From: Pythium myriotylum
Lineage: Eukaryota > Oomycota > Peronosporomycetes > Pythiales > Pythiaceae
DNA length: 64,000 nucleotides
Reading direction: 5' to 3'
Assembly: GCA_023091665.1 (NCBI GenBank)
Contig: JALJCQ010000024.1
Span: forward strand, 806,001 to 870,000
The notes under the pieces are model-generated. The model was given only the letters and a program-made list of their open reading frames with translations, made no database searches and had not been told where the DNA came from. Of this stretch, positions 53,179-63,383 are shown one piece after another; the stretch's first letter is position 1; the number at the start of each line of letters is the position of its first letter. Made by a program: the position numbers and the translations under genes.

Positions 53179-54104
53179 ACCTTATCCTCCGTACTTACTC
53201 GTGGAAAACTCCGCATCAGCTGGAGCAGCAGCTCTAGCTGTCCCTCGTCCAGATGGTCCAACTTCAACTCGTCTTCGTTCGCGAGTGGCACTGACTTGGC
53301 CTTACTCAGCGTCGCTACCCACGTCTGCACGCGCTTCCTGTCGAGCTCGCCATTCATCTCCAAGAGCTCAACGTCCTCATCGACCGGCACCCACTGGCCG
53401 AGTCGCTTCCTCGCGGGCAGTTTCGTCCCCTTGCCGAGCACATTGAGGACCGGGACGCAGACTCGTCCTCCCTGGACCTTCGTTACCGTAGGGGCCGCCA
53501 GGATCCACGGCGATTCCGCCGGGCACGGGTGGAAGACGCCCACCGTGCCTTCTGCCGCGTCCACTGGTACCCGTACCATCGTCAGTGCTTGCGTGGCGAG
53601 CTTCCGTCCACGGACCAGCCGCACCGCTCCACCACGCCCTCTGTCCTTACACGTAAAGGGCATCACCACCTGACGCTCTCATTCATAATAAGTCGCCTCT
53701 CTGGTCTCGAAACTTATCGTCACGCCCTTTGTATCGAGGAAATCGATCCCCATAATCAACTCATCCCGGCAGCCGTCCACTACCAGGGCATCCCAAACCA
53801 CGATCTGGTCGTACACCGTCTTGAACTTGAACCTCCATACCCCCAACACCTCGAGTTGCTGTCCACCTAACCCTTCAATGTGGCTCACTGGCGGCTTCCT
53901 CGCCAGCCGCTCGCCCAGTTTTTTCTTGTCTGGACTTGGAATCGAGTATGAGGCGCAACTGTCTATCTTCAGTCCTGATCGCTTGCCCTTGATCTCCACA
54001 GTTGCCGTCGGCAAACCATCGTCACCTATCGATCTGACCTTGGCCTTATCCACCGGCTCTTCCTTCGTCTCCGTAACTCGTTCTTCTTCCTTCGTATCCT
54101 TCAC
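53031..54104 (-). pseudogene. gypsy 2 protease and start of RT
   Basis: Two adjacent pieces in the same frame (54104-53679 and 53669-53031) separated by a stop. The first has the retropepsin-like fold words (LGGQQLEVLG; DELIMGIDFL), but its active-site motif reads DSCAS rather than DSG/DTG. The second leads towards RT and is cut by a frameshift around 53031-53178. Confidence 0.65.
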
Positions 54105-54181
54105 TGAACCAGCCTCGTATTCCAGCCGTCTCCTCGGGCACTGACTCCCAGGACGTGCTCTGCCCCCGTGTACGCCCTGCC

Positions 54182-55452
54182 CTAGTTTGACGACTCGTTA
54201 TTGTCGGCTGTTCTCCTTCTCTGCTGGAACTGCTGTTGTCTCTTGCGCAGCTCCTCTTGATGTTGTGGACAATTCATCACCCAATGACCCTCTTCATGAC
54301 ACCAGTGGCACTTGCTCCCAGCCGGTACTCTCATGTCGCGTCGCCGACGCCGAGGTGGCTCGTCATCATCGTCTTCCTCGCGTCGCCGCTTACCACTGCC
54401 TGGTCTGGCTCGCTCCTTGCCCTTTCCCTTGGCGTCTGGTCTCTCCTGCTGTTTAAGCCATGGTCTGAGTCTTGGTGGCTCGTCTTCTTCCGACGCAGTT
54501 GCCTCCTCCTCGTCTGACTCCTTGGCCAGCAGCACTTTGCCTTTCGCTGTGGCCTCTGCGTTCTTCGGCGTCAGCTTGTCGATCTTCCTCTCGCCTCCAC
54601 GACAACCCGGCACTTCGACGCCCTTGTTGTCTCGCGCTTCGTCAACTCGTCTATTCCCTTCAGGAACGCTGCGACTCTCAACGCGTCCGGGACTGCCTTG
54701 CCCTCCGCCGCCTGGTTCAACTTGGCAGCAAAGTCCGCGAACGTCTCTGTCGGTAGCTTCGACACTTGAGCCACGTTGATCGTCGCCACAGCTTCAGTCA
54801 GAGGTGTCGTGAACCTCTTCAAGACCGCTTCTAGTAGCTCCTCCATCGTCTTCTCATCGTCGGCTCGATATCGATTGAAGTTCATGAACCATGGGATGGC
54901 ATCACCTCGGAACTTCGATGACAGATACAGGTAAAGTGGCTCCGCCGGCCACGTGCCGCCCAACTGGATCTCGTTCGATCTGACCACTTGCTTGACTGTG
55001 TAGACCCAGTCTTCTGCCGTAATGTCGCCTCTAGCAGGATCGAACTCTGGAATAATGAGGTCCTTGGTGTTGAACCCTCGTTGTCTTGGCGTCAGCGTTG
55101 GCACTGGCGGCATGGCCGCCGCCGCGCTGGCCGCTGCCCGTTGACCTTGTCCGTCCGCCATGTTCAAGTCAGTGGTACCTTCGATCGAAACTTCCACGAT
55201 CGTTCCGCAGTCTGCGTCGTCCAGCTCTTCTCGCCGCCGCTCTGCACTTGTCGGCACGGAGTACGTCTCGATCTCGGTCTCGCTGCCGTCTCCTGTCCTT
55301 CTCGGCGGCGTCGACCTCGTAGCTCCGCTCGTCTCTCCTTCTCCACGCGGCGTGGCTGGATCTTGATCCGTCGCAGCTTGCTCACCGGTCGGCGTCGCTC
55401 CCGTGTCGATCCTGAGCGACCGCCGGCGCGTACGACTCCTTCGATTCGCCAC
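54182..55452 (-). pseudogene. gypsy 2 gag
   Basis: The N-terminal frame (55452-54571) has a Gag core (WFMNFNRYRADDEKTMEELL; LPTETFADFAAKLNQA). The C-terminal frame (54613-54182) holds the zinc knuckle (CHWCHEEGHWVMNC). The frames differ, so a frameshift separates them at about 54571-54613. Confidence 0.7.
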
Positions 55453-55513
55453 GGTACCTTGCGTGCTCTTACTTCTCGGTCCTTGGGCTCGGGCACGCGC
55501 TGGCTCTTGCGCG

Positions 55514-55531
55514 TACCCAGCTTCTCCACCA
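55514..55531 (-). mobile_element. gypsy 2 primer binding site
   Basis: Read on the - strand, TGGTGGAGAAGCTGGGTA directly follows the 5' LTR and begins TGG, as required for pairing with a tRNA 3' CCA end. Confidence 0.6.
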
Positions 55532-56269
55532 AGCGATGTTGTGGCGCGCTCAGGGGCTGGGGAAGGCCCACGCCGCTCACTCCACCCTTCGAGAGTCCTT
55601 TAAATAGCACGCAATTAGTAGTGAGGTGGTTCACACAGACTGCCCTCCTAATATAGGTCCCGCCAAGGCCTTTTGGTCTCCCGTGGACTGGGCACCGCGC
55701 CGGGCCCCTGACACACTGCGCCGAGTTGTCTTCGCCTCCCGCGCAACCTGAGCGTCCCCAAGCCGCCGCCGATGAGTCAGGCCTCGACGATGGCACTGCT
55801 CGCTGGCTGCCACCGTCGTAACCTCGTCCACGAGACTCGAGGGTCGGCGTCGGGACCGTCAGCGACGTCCGCGACTCACCCTGGACTAAACCGCCAGCAC
55901 CTTGAACAGACCAGAGCACTAAGTCTCTGGGAGCTACCAACTCGGCGAACTGTCAGCGACAAACACCAGAGTCCTCAACCTATACTATATATTCCAGCTG
56001 CTTTACTTGTGCACCACCTGGAGAATCGTCGACTTCCGCAGTCCTTCTCCGCCACGGCCACGCTCCCCCCGCAGTCCTCCGGCAAGCTGGCTCCCCAAGG
56101 CCACAACTTCCGCGGACTTTTAACTTTCCGGCCACCTGATTGGCTGCTGTTGGCGCCGACCGTTCGCTCGCCCGTCGCCGCGTCGAGCAACGGCCGCCCT
56201 CACGCCGAATCCCGGTGCCGTACCGGTTTCTGTTCCTCGTGGCCCGCGCGTTCGGGACGCTTCATCACT
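55532..56269 (-). mobile_element. gypsy 2, 5' LTR
   Basis: 738 bases, near-identical to 49536-50272 (one extra T near 56227; AGCGATG in place of AGTGATG at one end). Confidence 0.85.
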
Positions 56270-56643
56270 ATGCACTTTCGCGTCGAAATTCCTGGATCCA
56301 ACGATCTGAGGAGGAGATCACCACACGAGCTGGATGGCGATCCAGCTCACCCCACTCAGCACGCGAAACATTCACTATTAAGCGCAATCTTTTTGGACTG
56401 CGCGTTGTGGGGCGAACACTTGATGATGAACCCTTCGACTATGATATGGGTACTCAAAAGTCAATATCGATTCAAGAATCTCGACAATCTGAAATGCGCT
56501 TCCTCTCGAACTCGAGGCCGATTCATCCATCACGAACCACTAGCAGAACGTTTCTTCTTGAACATCACAATCACCATCACCAGCCTCATCGCCATCAGCA
56601 TTGCCATTATCGCCATCATCATCATCAATGGTGGTGGTGATGA

Positions 56644-56677
<34 letters not shown>

Positions 56678-56925
56678 CCACCACCACCACCAGCATCGTG
56701 ATCATTACGATCATCCTGATCATCATAGTCATCCTGATGATCATGGCCATCATGGCCATCATGGCCATCATCAAAATCAAGAAAGTCATCATAATTTTCA
56801 TGTCCATTATCATAGAAGGCTGTCATCGAGTCGTACGTATGGATGTGGCGTGGAGGAAGGACTAAGCCACAGATATGCAATTGACAGCCGCGGAGCGAGG
56901 ATCATCAAGGCTCGAGTTAAGCCGA
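56270..56925. other. convergent intergenic region 4 (VWD4-tyr4), right part
   Basis: Counterpart of about 28196-28805, more diverged. It has the hairpin (56327-56348), one copy of the ATATGGGTACTC repeat (about 56444-56457) and a GAT/ATG microsatellite (about 56560-56815) of a different length. No gene. Confidence 0.6.
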
Positions 56926-58488
56926 CTACTTGCCAACCACAATCGTCACGCCGCCGCTGCCACTCCCAGTGTGGCTGCCCGCAACAGTCGCGTTCTTCGG
57001 ACGAGGACAACCGAACACCTTGACCATCTCCGTCTTCCACTCCGACACCTTGGCCGCATCCACCGTACGGTGGATCGTGCTCACGATGTCCTTGCAGCGC
57101 GGCTCGCTCGTGATCTGGAACGTCTTGATGAACTCGGCCGGCAAGTCTTGGATGCCGCCAAGACACTCGTCCTGGAACAGACACGTCATCTGCTCGCTCG
57201 ACTGGATCGCGCTGCCTCCTTGCTGGCGCGCCAACTGGTCCGTCTTGGTCACCCATTCGTACACGCGCTGGGACTCGGCGCTCAGTGTCTTGTTGGCGAT
57301 CGAGCCCATGGTCGGCAGCGCGGGCTCGTCACTCGCACCAATGCTCATGATCGACCCACCGCTCGTGCTCGCCGGTGCACTCGTCTTGACCTCCTCCGAG
57401 CCACCGCAGTTGCTGTACAAGATGTTGGTGAGACCCTGCATCTCGTACGTGTAGCTGCTGGCGCCGAGGTCGCGCGTGTCGACGAGCGCGGCGTACTGCT
57501 GCGGCACGGCCGCGAAGTACTTGCCGACGATCGGGTCCATCGTCGCGTTGATCGGGTTGACGCCCATGAAACCCGTGCGAGCCATCACGTAGTCGGTGGG
57601 CTGCCACGGACCGCCTCCCTCGCGGCGCTCGCACGACGTCCAGTCCACGCTCGCCGCCTTCTCCGCAAACGTCATCTTCTGCTCGCCCACCTTGCACTTG
57701 TGGAAGATGGCGTGCAGCAAATCCACCATACCATGATGTGAGTAGAACATGGGCTCAGCCGGCGACTGGAAGACGAACATGACGCCCGCGAGTGCGCCAT
57801 GGATCAAGTTGTGGGCGCCCACTTCAATGGCATTCGACATCTCGCCGATGTTCTTCGAGTCGAAGAGCTGCGCACGGATCGACGAGAAACTGGCGACCGC
57901 CGGCAGCGAGTTGTTGGTCCAGTCGCCTCGCGGCACACAGCGCACGCACGCTGAGCCCGAGGTCTTGGACGACTCGCAGAAGTGGTCCAGAGGGTACACG
58001 GTGTCGCAGTAGCCGGCGACGATGGCGCCGTTGATCGTCACGTTGCGCATCGGCTCTTTGCCCCGTGGCTTGCCGCCCATGAAGTGCAAGGCGGGCGAGC
58101 ACGACAGCGTGTTGTCGCACTGGTTGTTCATGGCACGGTCGTAGTCGGTGATCCAGTCCCAGTACGGGATCGTCACGCACGCGAAGCGAGGGTGCTGGTC
58201 ACGCAGCATGTTCTCGAAGGCCGCGAGGAAGTAGCGGTGCCAATAGATGAACATGCACTGACGATGGGCTTCGCGCTCAGACATCATCTCGTCATGAGCT
58301 TCGACGAACTTCACATAGGCGCCCGAGTCCATGGCCGCGGCGATGGCGTCCTTGTACAGTTGTTGTTCTGCTGGCGTGAGCGCGGTCCAAGCACGACGCA
58401 CACGAGGTTTGTTGCATGTGGCGGCTTCGCTGACAGTAGTGGCCAAGCCGAGGAGCCCGAGCGTGAGAATCAAGCGGAGCAGCTTCAT
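56926..58488 (-). CDS. secreted tyrosinase (type-3 copper oxidase), tyr4
   Basis: The protein is 520 aa starting at ATG 58488-58486. Signal peptide MKLLRLILTLGLLGLATTVS. CuA: VEAHDEM, REAHRQC, YWHRYF. CuB: GAHNLIH and FYSHHG. It differs from tyr1 by scattered conservative changes (HDE for HNE, TVYPL for TEYPL, NAIEVGAHN), so it is an older but intact paralogue. The longer frame back to 58650 was rejected because the core promoter (58559-58574) lies inside it. Together with VWD4 this is the most complete surviving convergent pair, apart from the gypsy insertion between them. Confidence 0.9.
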   Translation of the reverse strand: MKLLRLILTLGLLGLATTVSEAATCNKPRVRRAWTALTPAEQQLYKDAIAAAMDSGAYVKFVEAHDEMMSEREAHRQCMFIYWHRYFLAAFENMLRDQHPRFACVTIPYWDWITDYDRAMNNQCDNTLSCSPALHFMGGKPRGKEPMRNVTINGAIVAGYCDTVYPLDHFCESSKTSGSACVRCVPRGDWTNNSLPAVASFSSIRAQLFDSKNIGEMSNAIEVGAHNLIHGALAGVMFVFQSPAEPMFYSHHGMVDLLHAIFHKCKVGEQKMTFAEKAASVDWTSCERREGGGPWQPTDYVMARTGFMGVNPINATMDPIVGKYFAAVPQQYAALVDTRDLGASSYTYEMQGLTNILYSNCGGSEEVKTSAPASTSGGSIMSIGASDEPALPTMGSIANKTLSAESQRVYEWVTKTDQLARQQGGSAIQSSEQMTCLFQDECLGGIQDLPAEFIKTFQITSEPRCKDIVSTIHRTVDAAKVSEWKTEMVKVFGCPRPKNATVAGSHTGSGSGGVTIVVGK

Positions 58489-58558
58489 CTTGGGCGAGTC
58501 GAGGGAGGAGAGCAGAAACGAGGAATGTGCGGAGGAGATGAGGTGGGCGGAGGAGAGG

Positions 58559-58574
58559 AAGTTGGAGAATGAGC
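58559..58574 (-). promoter_or_regulatory. Inr-FPR core promoter of tyr4
   Basis: GCTCATTCTCCAACTT on the - strand, 71 bases or so before the ATG; the same word as in the other three tyrosinase copies, although the leaders around it have diverged. Confidence 0.75.
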
Positions 58575-61376
58575 TTTGAGTAGATTGACGGTGTGCCTCG
58601 GCCCCGACGAAGGGCTCGACGAAGGGCCCGACCAAAGGCCCGACCGACAAATGTGGTCAGGTCAGCCATGGGTACGGATGACGGTCGACTGGTTTATCAT
58701 CCAGCTAATACGTCAGCTCCGAGATCACGTTCCTTCTCGATTCTTTATCAGCCGGCTGTGAAGAAGCAGCTTCGAGCGGAGGCAGTGACCACCACCCACA
58801 CCGCGCGATGTTGATGGCGTCGATAGACCCTCGCAGTGCGACTGATCACGACGATCGTGATGGCCATGCGAGCGAGCGAGCGAGAATTCGCACACTGGGA
58901 AGTATTAGTACATGTTCGTAGTACTGCTCTGTATGTGACAGGGACTACATTGTCTTCATCTATCCCTGTCTGACTGTCCCTCAGCTGGCCAACGCGCGGT
59001 ACTTCAACGTCCTATCGACCTATGGCGCTGCCATAGGTCACGGGTCACCGGTCAGAGTTCAGACATGACAGGCCGTTGGCCACAAGTCACAGGTTACGTC
59101 CAGTTCGATTCCCACGCGGACTTCCCTTTCTTCCACCTCCGACTTCCCGCAAACGCGACAATTTGTGCGCGATCTTTGTCGCGTGGAGGGCGCTTCATTC
59201 TTCACCACTACGACTTTTTTCCAACGTTCCGCCCGAGTCGAGTAATAGAAGCAAGTAATCGACTCTAGTGACCGAGTACGGTAAGTTACCACAGAAAGCC
59301 CTTCAACACACACAAACAGACAGAACAGTAGACCAAATCGATATGAAACCGATGGTTTCGGTCACCCCAGATCCCCAAATCCGTCAGTCGAAGATAGAGA
59401 ACGCTTCAATCGGGAACTTGTGCTTGTCTGGCGGTACGGTCCAGTACAACTCCCAACTTCAATGAGCTGGGACATATATCGTGCAGATTCGTACGGTAAT
59501 AGTGGGTGCAACCTGCAACATGATGGAAAATCTCAGCAGTAAAAGCGTGCCACTCTCGTGGGCAGGACTATCGAAAGCAATCCGCAACGATGACGATGCA
59601 AATAACGATACACACAAACGAGTTGATTCGGAAGGTAATCACTCTGTTTCTCTCCGTGTGTTGTTGCAGAGTTCGAACTCCTAATTCTCCCCATTCACTT
59701 TTCTTCCAGCGAAGGCTCTACGTTTTGGAACCTGACGATGTAGGGTTCCAAAACTAAGAAATGCATGGCACACAAGTGACAACGCTTACGTCACGCAGCG
59801 TGGCGCAGTTCCGTACTATGGCTTCGGCGGCGATCTACCTCCTTCTCTTTTCTGAGAGCTCTTGGGGCTATCAAGGCCAGGGAAGTGTTGGTGCGGTTCT
59901 CGTACAAGCGCCCAAAACTGCTGGAAAGGCCTCACCCCCGTGGAGCTGTCGTCCCCTTCGACTCCACACCCGCCACTCACAACCAGGCCGGGTACAAAGG
60001 CTTCATAGCCAGCGTTCGGGCTGCCTTTTCCCTCCATTTGTGCGCTGTCGAGGTGTTTGGGAGCAATGCCTTGATCTTACGCCAACTTCGGGACCATCGT
60101 CAACCGCGCAACCTGAATCTGCGCAGTTTATACCTCGATGCCCGCAAGCTTGTTGAAATACTCGGCGTTCGCAGATGGTTATACTACCCGCGTGCCAACA
60201 GCGCGATGGCTCACGAGCTGGTCACACTAGCCAGCCCCCCGGTGCCCAAACTCGACAGTCATCCCGACCTCTCATCTCTGCTTGACACTGATCTGCGTCC
60301 GTTGTGGTCCTCCCACACTGGCCATGTCGACGCCTTACTGATCCATTGTGCCAAGACCCCTACAAGCTGTAAGGATTCACACAGTTGAACTCAACACGCT
60401 TCTCTTGCATCATCATCATGAACGCATACTTGAGAGAAAAGAACAGACCACGATACTATGGCGTATATTCGGCTCTGCGATGAAGGCTAAAGTACTGTAC
60501 TCCTACAAAAGTCCAGAACGTTACAGCGCAAGCGTGTCGTACTGAACTGAATGTTCCCATGCCTCCCACCCGCCGACGAATTGATAAAAGTCTTACTACA
60601 TGCATGCATTACACGAAGAGATCTGTCGGCGAGATCTGTTCGCACTCAATGTTCTCAACACTGTAGACTACTGCAACAGGATGAACTCAATAGACTTCAT
60701 TTGCATCATCATCATCAGACTATTAATACTACGAACACTGATGTTTTCATGAACGACTGATGATGATAGTGGATTTTCCCATCTCCAAAGCATGATTCTC
60801 GAGGGTGAGGGTTCTCTCGCAAGCAAACTCGCGTGGCGGTCCATATCGAAAAGATTGACAATGAGATTGAAAGAATACGTGTACACGCATCCGGGATGAG
60901 TGGGCTGTCCGCGTAGGAAGTACTTGAAGTATATAGCTGATGATGATGAAGGTGAAGCCTATTGGGGGCAGGAAATGTACCTTCTCTGCTGCTCAGCTAC
61001 GCCAGCACCTTCGCGCTCAACTTACTGTAGTGGTGTGAGCAAGGACCTTAGCAGTGGCCCACATCCAGTCGAACTGTATGAGGCGCTTGAAACGCGCAAG
61101 AGTTGGGTCTTTCGGTGGCACTGCGCTTCGTGGTCTGCTTCGCCAGCTGTGTCCCGGCTGCGACAATGAACCTATATCGGTTTTGGCGCACCCATATCAT
61201 GTTTGGCGAGGACGGTTTTGTCACCTCCATCGCTATTGCCATTGACTGTTTAGGATGCAAACGCTACAAAATGCACTGTGCACGAGACGGGGACGCTTTG
61301 CGTCTCCGTTCGATGGAATGCGACGGCTCCGATCGCCACGCAAACCTCTCCTTCCACTTGAAACTCTTCGCCTTGC
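58575..61376. other. intergenic between tyr4 and VWD5
   Basis: It begins with the tyr4 5' flank (conserved block 58968-59030). Short imperfect repeats of CGACGAAGGGC occur at about 58600-58645 and a GAGC tetranucleotide run at 58869-58884. Two related GAACTCAA...CATCATCATCAT segments lie near 60385-60418 and 60681-60714. A match to the convergent-region repeat (ACCCATATCATGTT) lies at 61189-61202, just beyond the VWD5 stop. No tyrosinase remnant is recognisable. Confidence 0.5.
59885..60388 (+). other. hypothetical ORF, 167 codons
   Basis: An uninterrupted frame with ordinary amino-acid composition (for example LRQLRDHRQPRNLNLRSLYL) but no signal peptide or family I recognise. It could be a fragment of a mobile-element gene or chance. 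Listed because it is the best coding candidate in a 2.8-kb gap. Confidence 0.25.
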
Positions 61377-63383
61377 TTAAATCTTGACGTCGCAGCCAAG
61401 ACCCGTGTAGCCAGCGTCGCACTGGCAGCCGGCCGCGAGACACTTGCCACGACCACTGCACTGGTTGGCGCAGCGCGACAGATCGCCGAAGAAGAGCGCG
61501 TCACGATCCTTCTGCAGCGCAGCGGTCTCCGCGGCGGTAGCTGTCTGCGACGACAGACGCGCGTCGAGCTCGCGGCGGCACTCGCGCAAGTAGCCGAGCT
61601 TGGCGCTGTCGACGATGGTGAGGTCTTGGAGGAGCGCGGCGTCGGCGATGCATCGAGAGTGGATGTGGTGATCCGTGTCGCTTACGTACTTGGCGCAAGT
61701 GGTGGCGATGGCCGAAATGACCTGCTGGCAGAGTAGAGTGGCACGTGGCGTGACGTCGACAACGTTGTTGGTGGCGGCGTCGGAGTTCGGCTTTGAAGTA
61801 GTTGGCGTGGGAGTGGGAGTGGATGACAGCGTGGAAATTGGCGTCGAGATGGGCTTGTCGGTGACGTTGGTGGCGCTATTGTTGCCTGTGACGGCCATCG
61901 ACGTCGAGGCAGTCGCTGTACGTACCGCATCGTTGGACTTGGCGCCATCTGGGGTCGCCGCCACGATGCCTGCCACGTACTCCGCCGAGCCTTGCAGGAG
62001 TCGGGCTTGCATATCACTGTCGCTTTCGCTTTCGCTGCCGCGTAGGTTCTCGCTCTCACGCTGACCAAGCCGGCCGAGTTGACCGAGCTGGCGGAGCGAC
62101 GGCGCGCGCAGTTTGGGCGAGAAGCTGCCAAGCGGAATGGCGTCCAGACTAACCGGAGCGTAACCCTGATGCAATAGCGGCTGCGAGCCGTTGGGCGACG
62201 CCTGCGTGATCGCGAGCGCGTTCGAATCCTGGCGTGACCATGACTTGAGCAGGGGCTTGCATGCGGTCGCGTCCGCACAGGTGAAGAGGTTCTGGTCGAG
62301 AGAGATGCCGTGGAGTTTCGCGAGCTGGTCGTTGTCGGTGATGTCGTCGTTGCGGTCGCCGTTCCAGTTGCCCATGAGTCCGGAGATGACGTCGCGGGCA
62401 CTAGCAGGATTCCCAGCGGCAGTCGCAGTCGCAGTCGCAGTCCTGTTCCCAGCTGCAGCTCCGGCTCCGGCACCGATCCCAGTCTTGAAGTAGGGTGAGA
62501 GTTGCAGCGCGACATTGATGAGCGGGTAGTCCTTAAGTTGGCTGAGATTGATATCAACGTAGGCGGCGTGGTCGACGTTGGCAAAGACGCGGAAGCCCTG
62601 CGCAGCGGTCGACGTGAGGCGCTCGACCGAGAGCCACTGGAGCGAGGCCGAGGCGCGCGCAGCCTGTAGCTTGCCGTCGACGATGAAGAAGCGTGCGAGC
62701 GAGGCACCGAAGGCGACAGCGACGCCCTGGTAGCAGCTAGGCGCCGCGTCCTTGAGTCGCGCGACGTCACCGCACTTTTCCTGGAAGATCTGCACCTGGA
62801 GACTGCCGGCCTCGACGTACTTGAAGACGCCCTGCTTCTGGAAGTCATAGGCCACGCCGTCGAGCGTGGTGAGGTGCGGGTCGCCCCAGCCGGAGCAGCT
62901 GCCGGAGCTGATCACCTTGCGCTTGAGCTTCTGCTCGTCAGTAGCTCGCGGGCCCCGTTTGTACGCAAGCGTCACGGGTATGTCCACGACGCTGCCGTCG
63001 GGCGTCGAGGCCGATGCCGAGCCGGTCAGCGTGCGGCACGTGGCGCGCTGCGTGTGGGACGCCTTCTTGGTCTTGGAGAAGGCGAACTTGGAGCGGGCGC
63101 AGACCAGTCCGGGCGCCGAGACCTCGACCTCGGCGGGTGGGTTCTTGGCGTACTTCGGATTGAGCTTCACGACGATCGTGACGACGGTGCCGTCTTGGAT
63201 GGGCGTGTCGGGGGAGACATCCGAAGAAGAGGGAGCGTTGGCGCTGGCGTTAGAGTTGGTGTCGGTTGAACTTTGAACGGCGACGGAGACGCAGTTCTGC
63301 GCGGCCGCCAGGTCGGTTGACGTGGCAGCGAGGACAGCGAAGGCCGTGGCGAGCAGGGAGCGGAGAATGGCAATGGCGCGCAT
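61377..63383 (-). CDS. secreted VWD-domain/EGF-like protein, VWD5 (divergent)
   Basis: The protein is 668 aa. Signal peptide RSLLATAFAVLAATS with AQNCVSVAV after it. The Asn/Gly/Pro repeat region of the other copies is reduced to a short Asn/Ser/Thr stretch. The VWD domain starts CSGWGDPHLTTLDG and has GLMGNWNGDRNDD with an Ala/Gly/Thr insert just before it. The linker lacks the long Gly-Asn run. The helical Cys region and the EGF-like end (CSGRGKCLAAGCQCDAG) are strongly conserved. This is the oldest VWD paralogue here and appears intact. Its expected convergent tyrosinase partner is missing. Confidence 0.88.
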   Translation of the reverse strand: MRAIAILRSLLATAFAVLAATSTDLAAAQNCVSVAVQSSTDTNSNASANAPSSSDVSPDTPIQDGTVVTIVVKLNPKYAKNPPAEVEVSAPGLVCARSKFAFSKTKKASHTQRATCRTLTGSASASTPDGSVVDIPVTLAYKRGPRATDEQKLKRKVISSGSCSGWGDPHLTTLDGVAYDFQKQGVFKYVEAGSLQVQIFQEKCGDVARLKDAAPSCYQGVAVAFGASLARFFIVDGKLQAARASASLQWLSVERLTSTAAQGFRVFANVDHAAYVDINLSQLKDYPLINVALQLSPYFKTGIGAGAGAAAGNRTATATATAAGNPASARDVISGLMGNWNGDRNDDITDNDQLAKLHGISLDQNLFTCADATACKPLLKSWSRQDSNALAITQASPNGSQPLLHQGYAPVSLDAIPLGSFSPKLRAPSLRQLGQLGRLGQRESENLRGSESESDSDMQARLLQGSAEYVAGIVAATPDGAKSNDAVRTATASTSMAVTGNNSATNVTDKPISTPISTLSSTPTPTPTTSKPNSDAATNNVVDVTPRATLLCQQVISAIATTCAKYVSDTDHHIHSRCIADAALLQDLTIVDSAKLGYLRECRRELDARLSSQTATAAETAALQKDRDALFFGDLSRCANQCSGRGKCLAAGCQCDAGYTGLGCDVKI

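Larger units (their letters stand above)
49536..56269 (-). mobile_element. Ty3/gypsy retrotransposon 2 between VWD4 and tyr4
   Basis: 6734 bases. LTRs 49536-50272 and 55532-56269 (about 737 bases, ends AGTGATG...CATCACT) differ by at least one substitution and a 1-base indel. Target duplication ATGC at 49532-49535 and 56270-56273. The empty site is seen at convergent region 2 (GTTGATGCACTTTCG). Genes are on the - strand, in the order gag, protease, RT, RNase H, integrase, spread over several frames, with an internal deletion in integrase. The element is dead. Confidence 0.9.

Noticed and set aside
58489..58650. N-terminal extension of tyr4
   Set aside because: It contains the core promoter at 58559-58574; the signal peptide begins at 58488.
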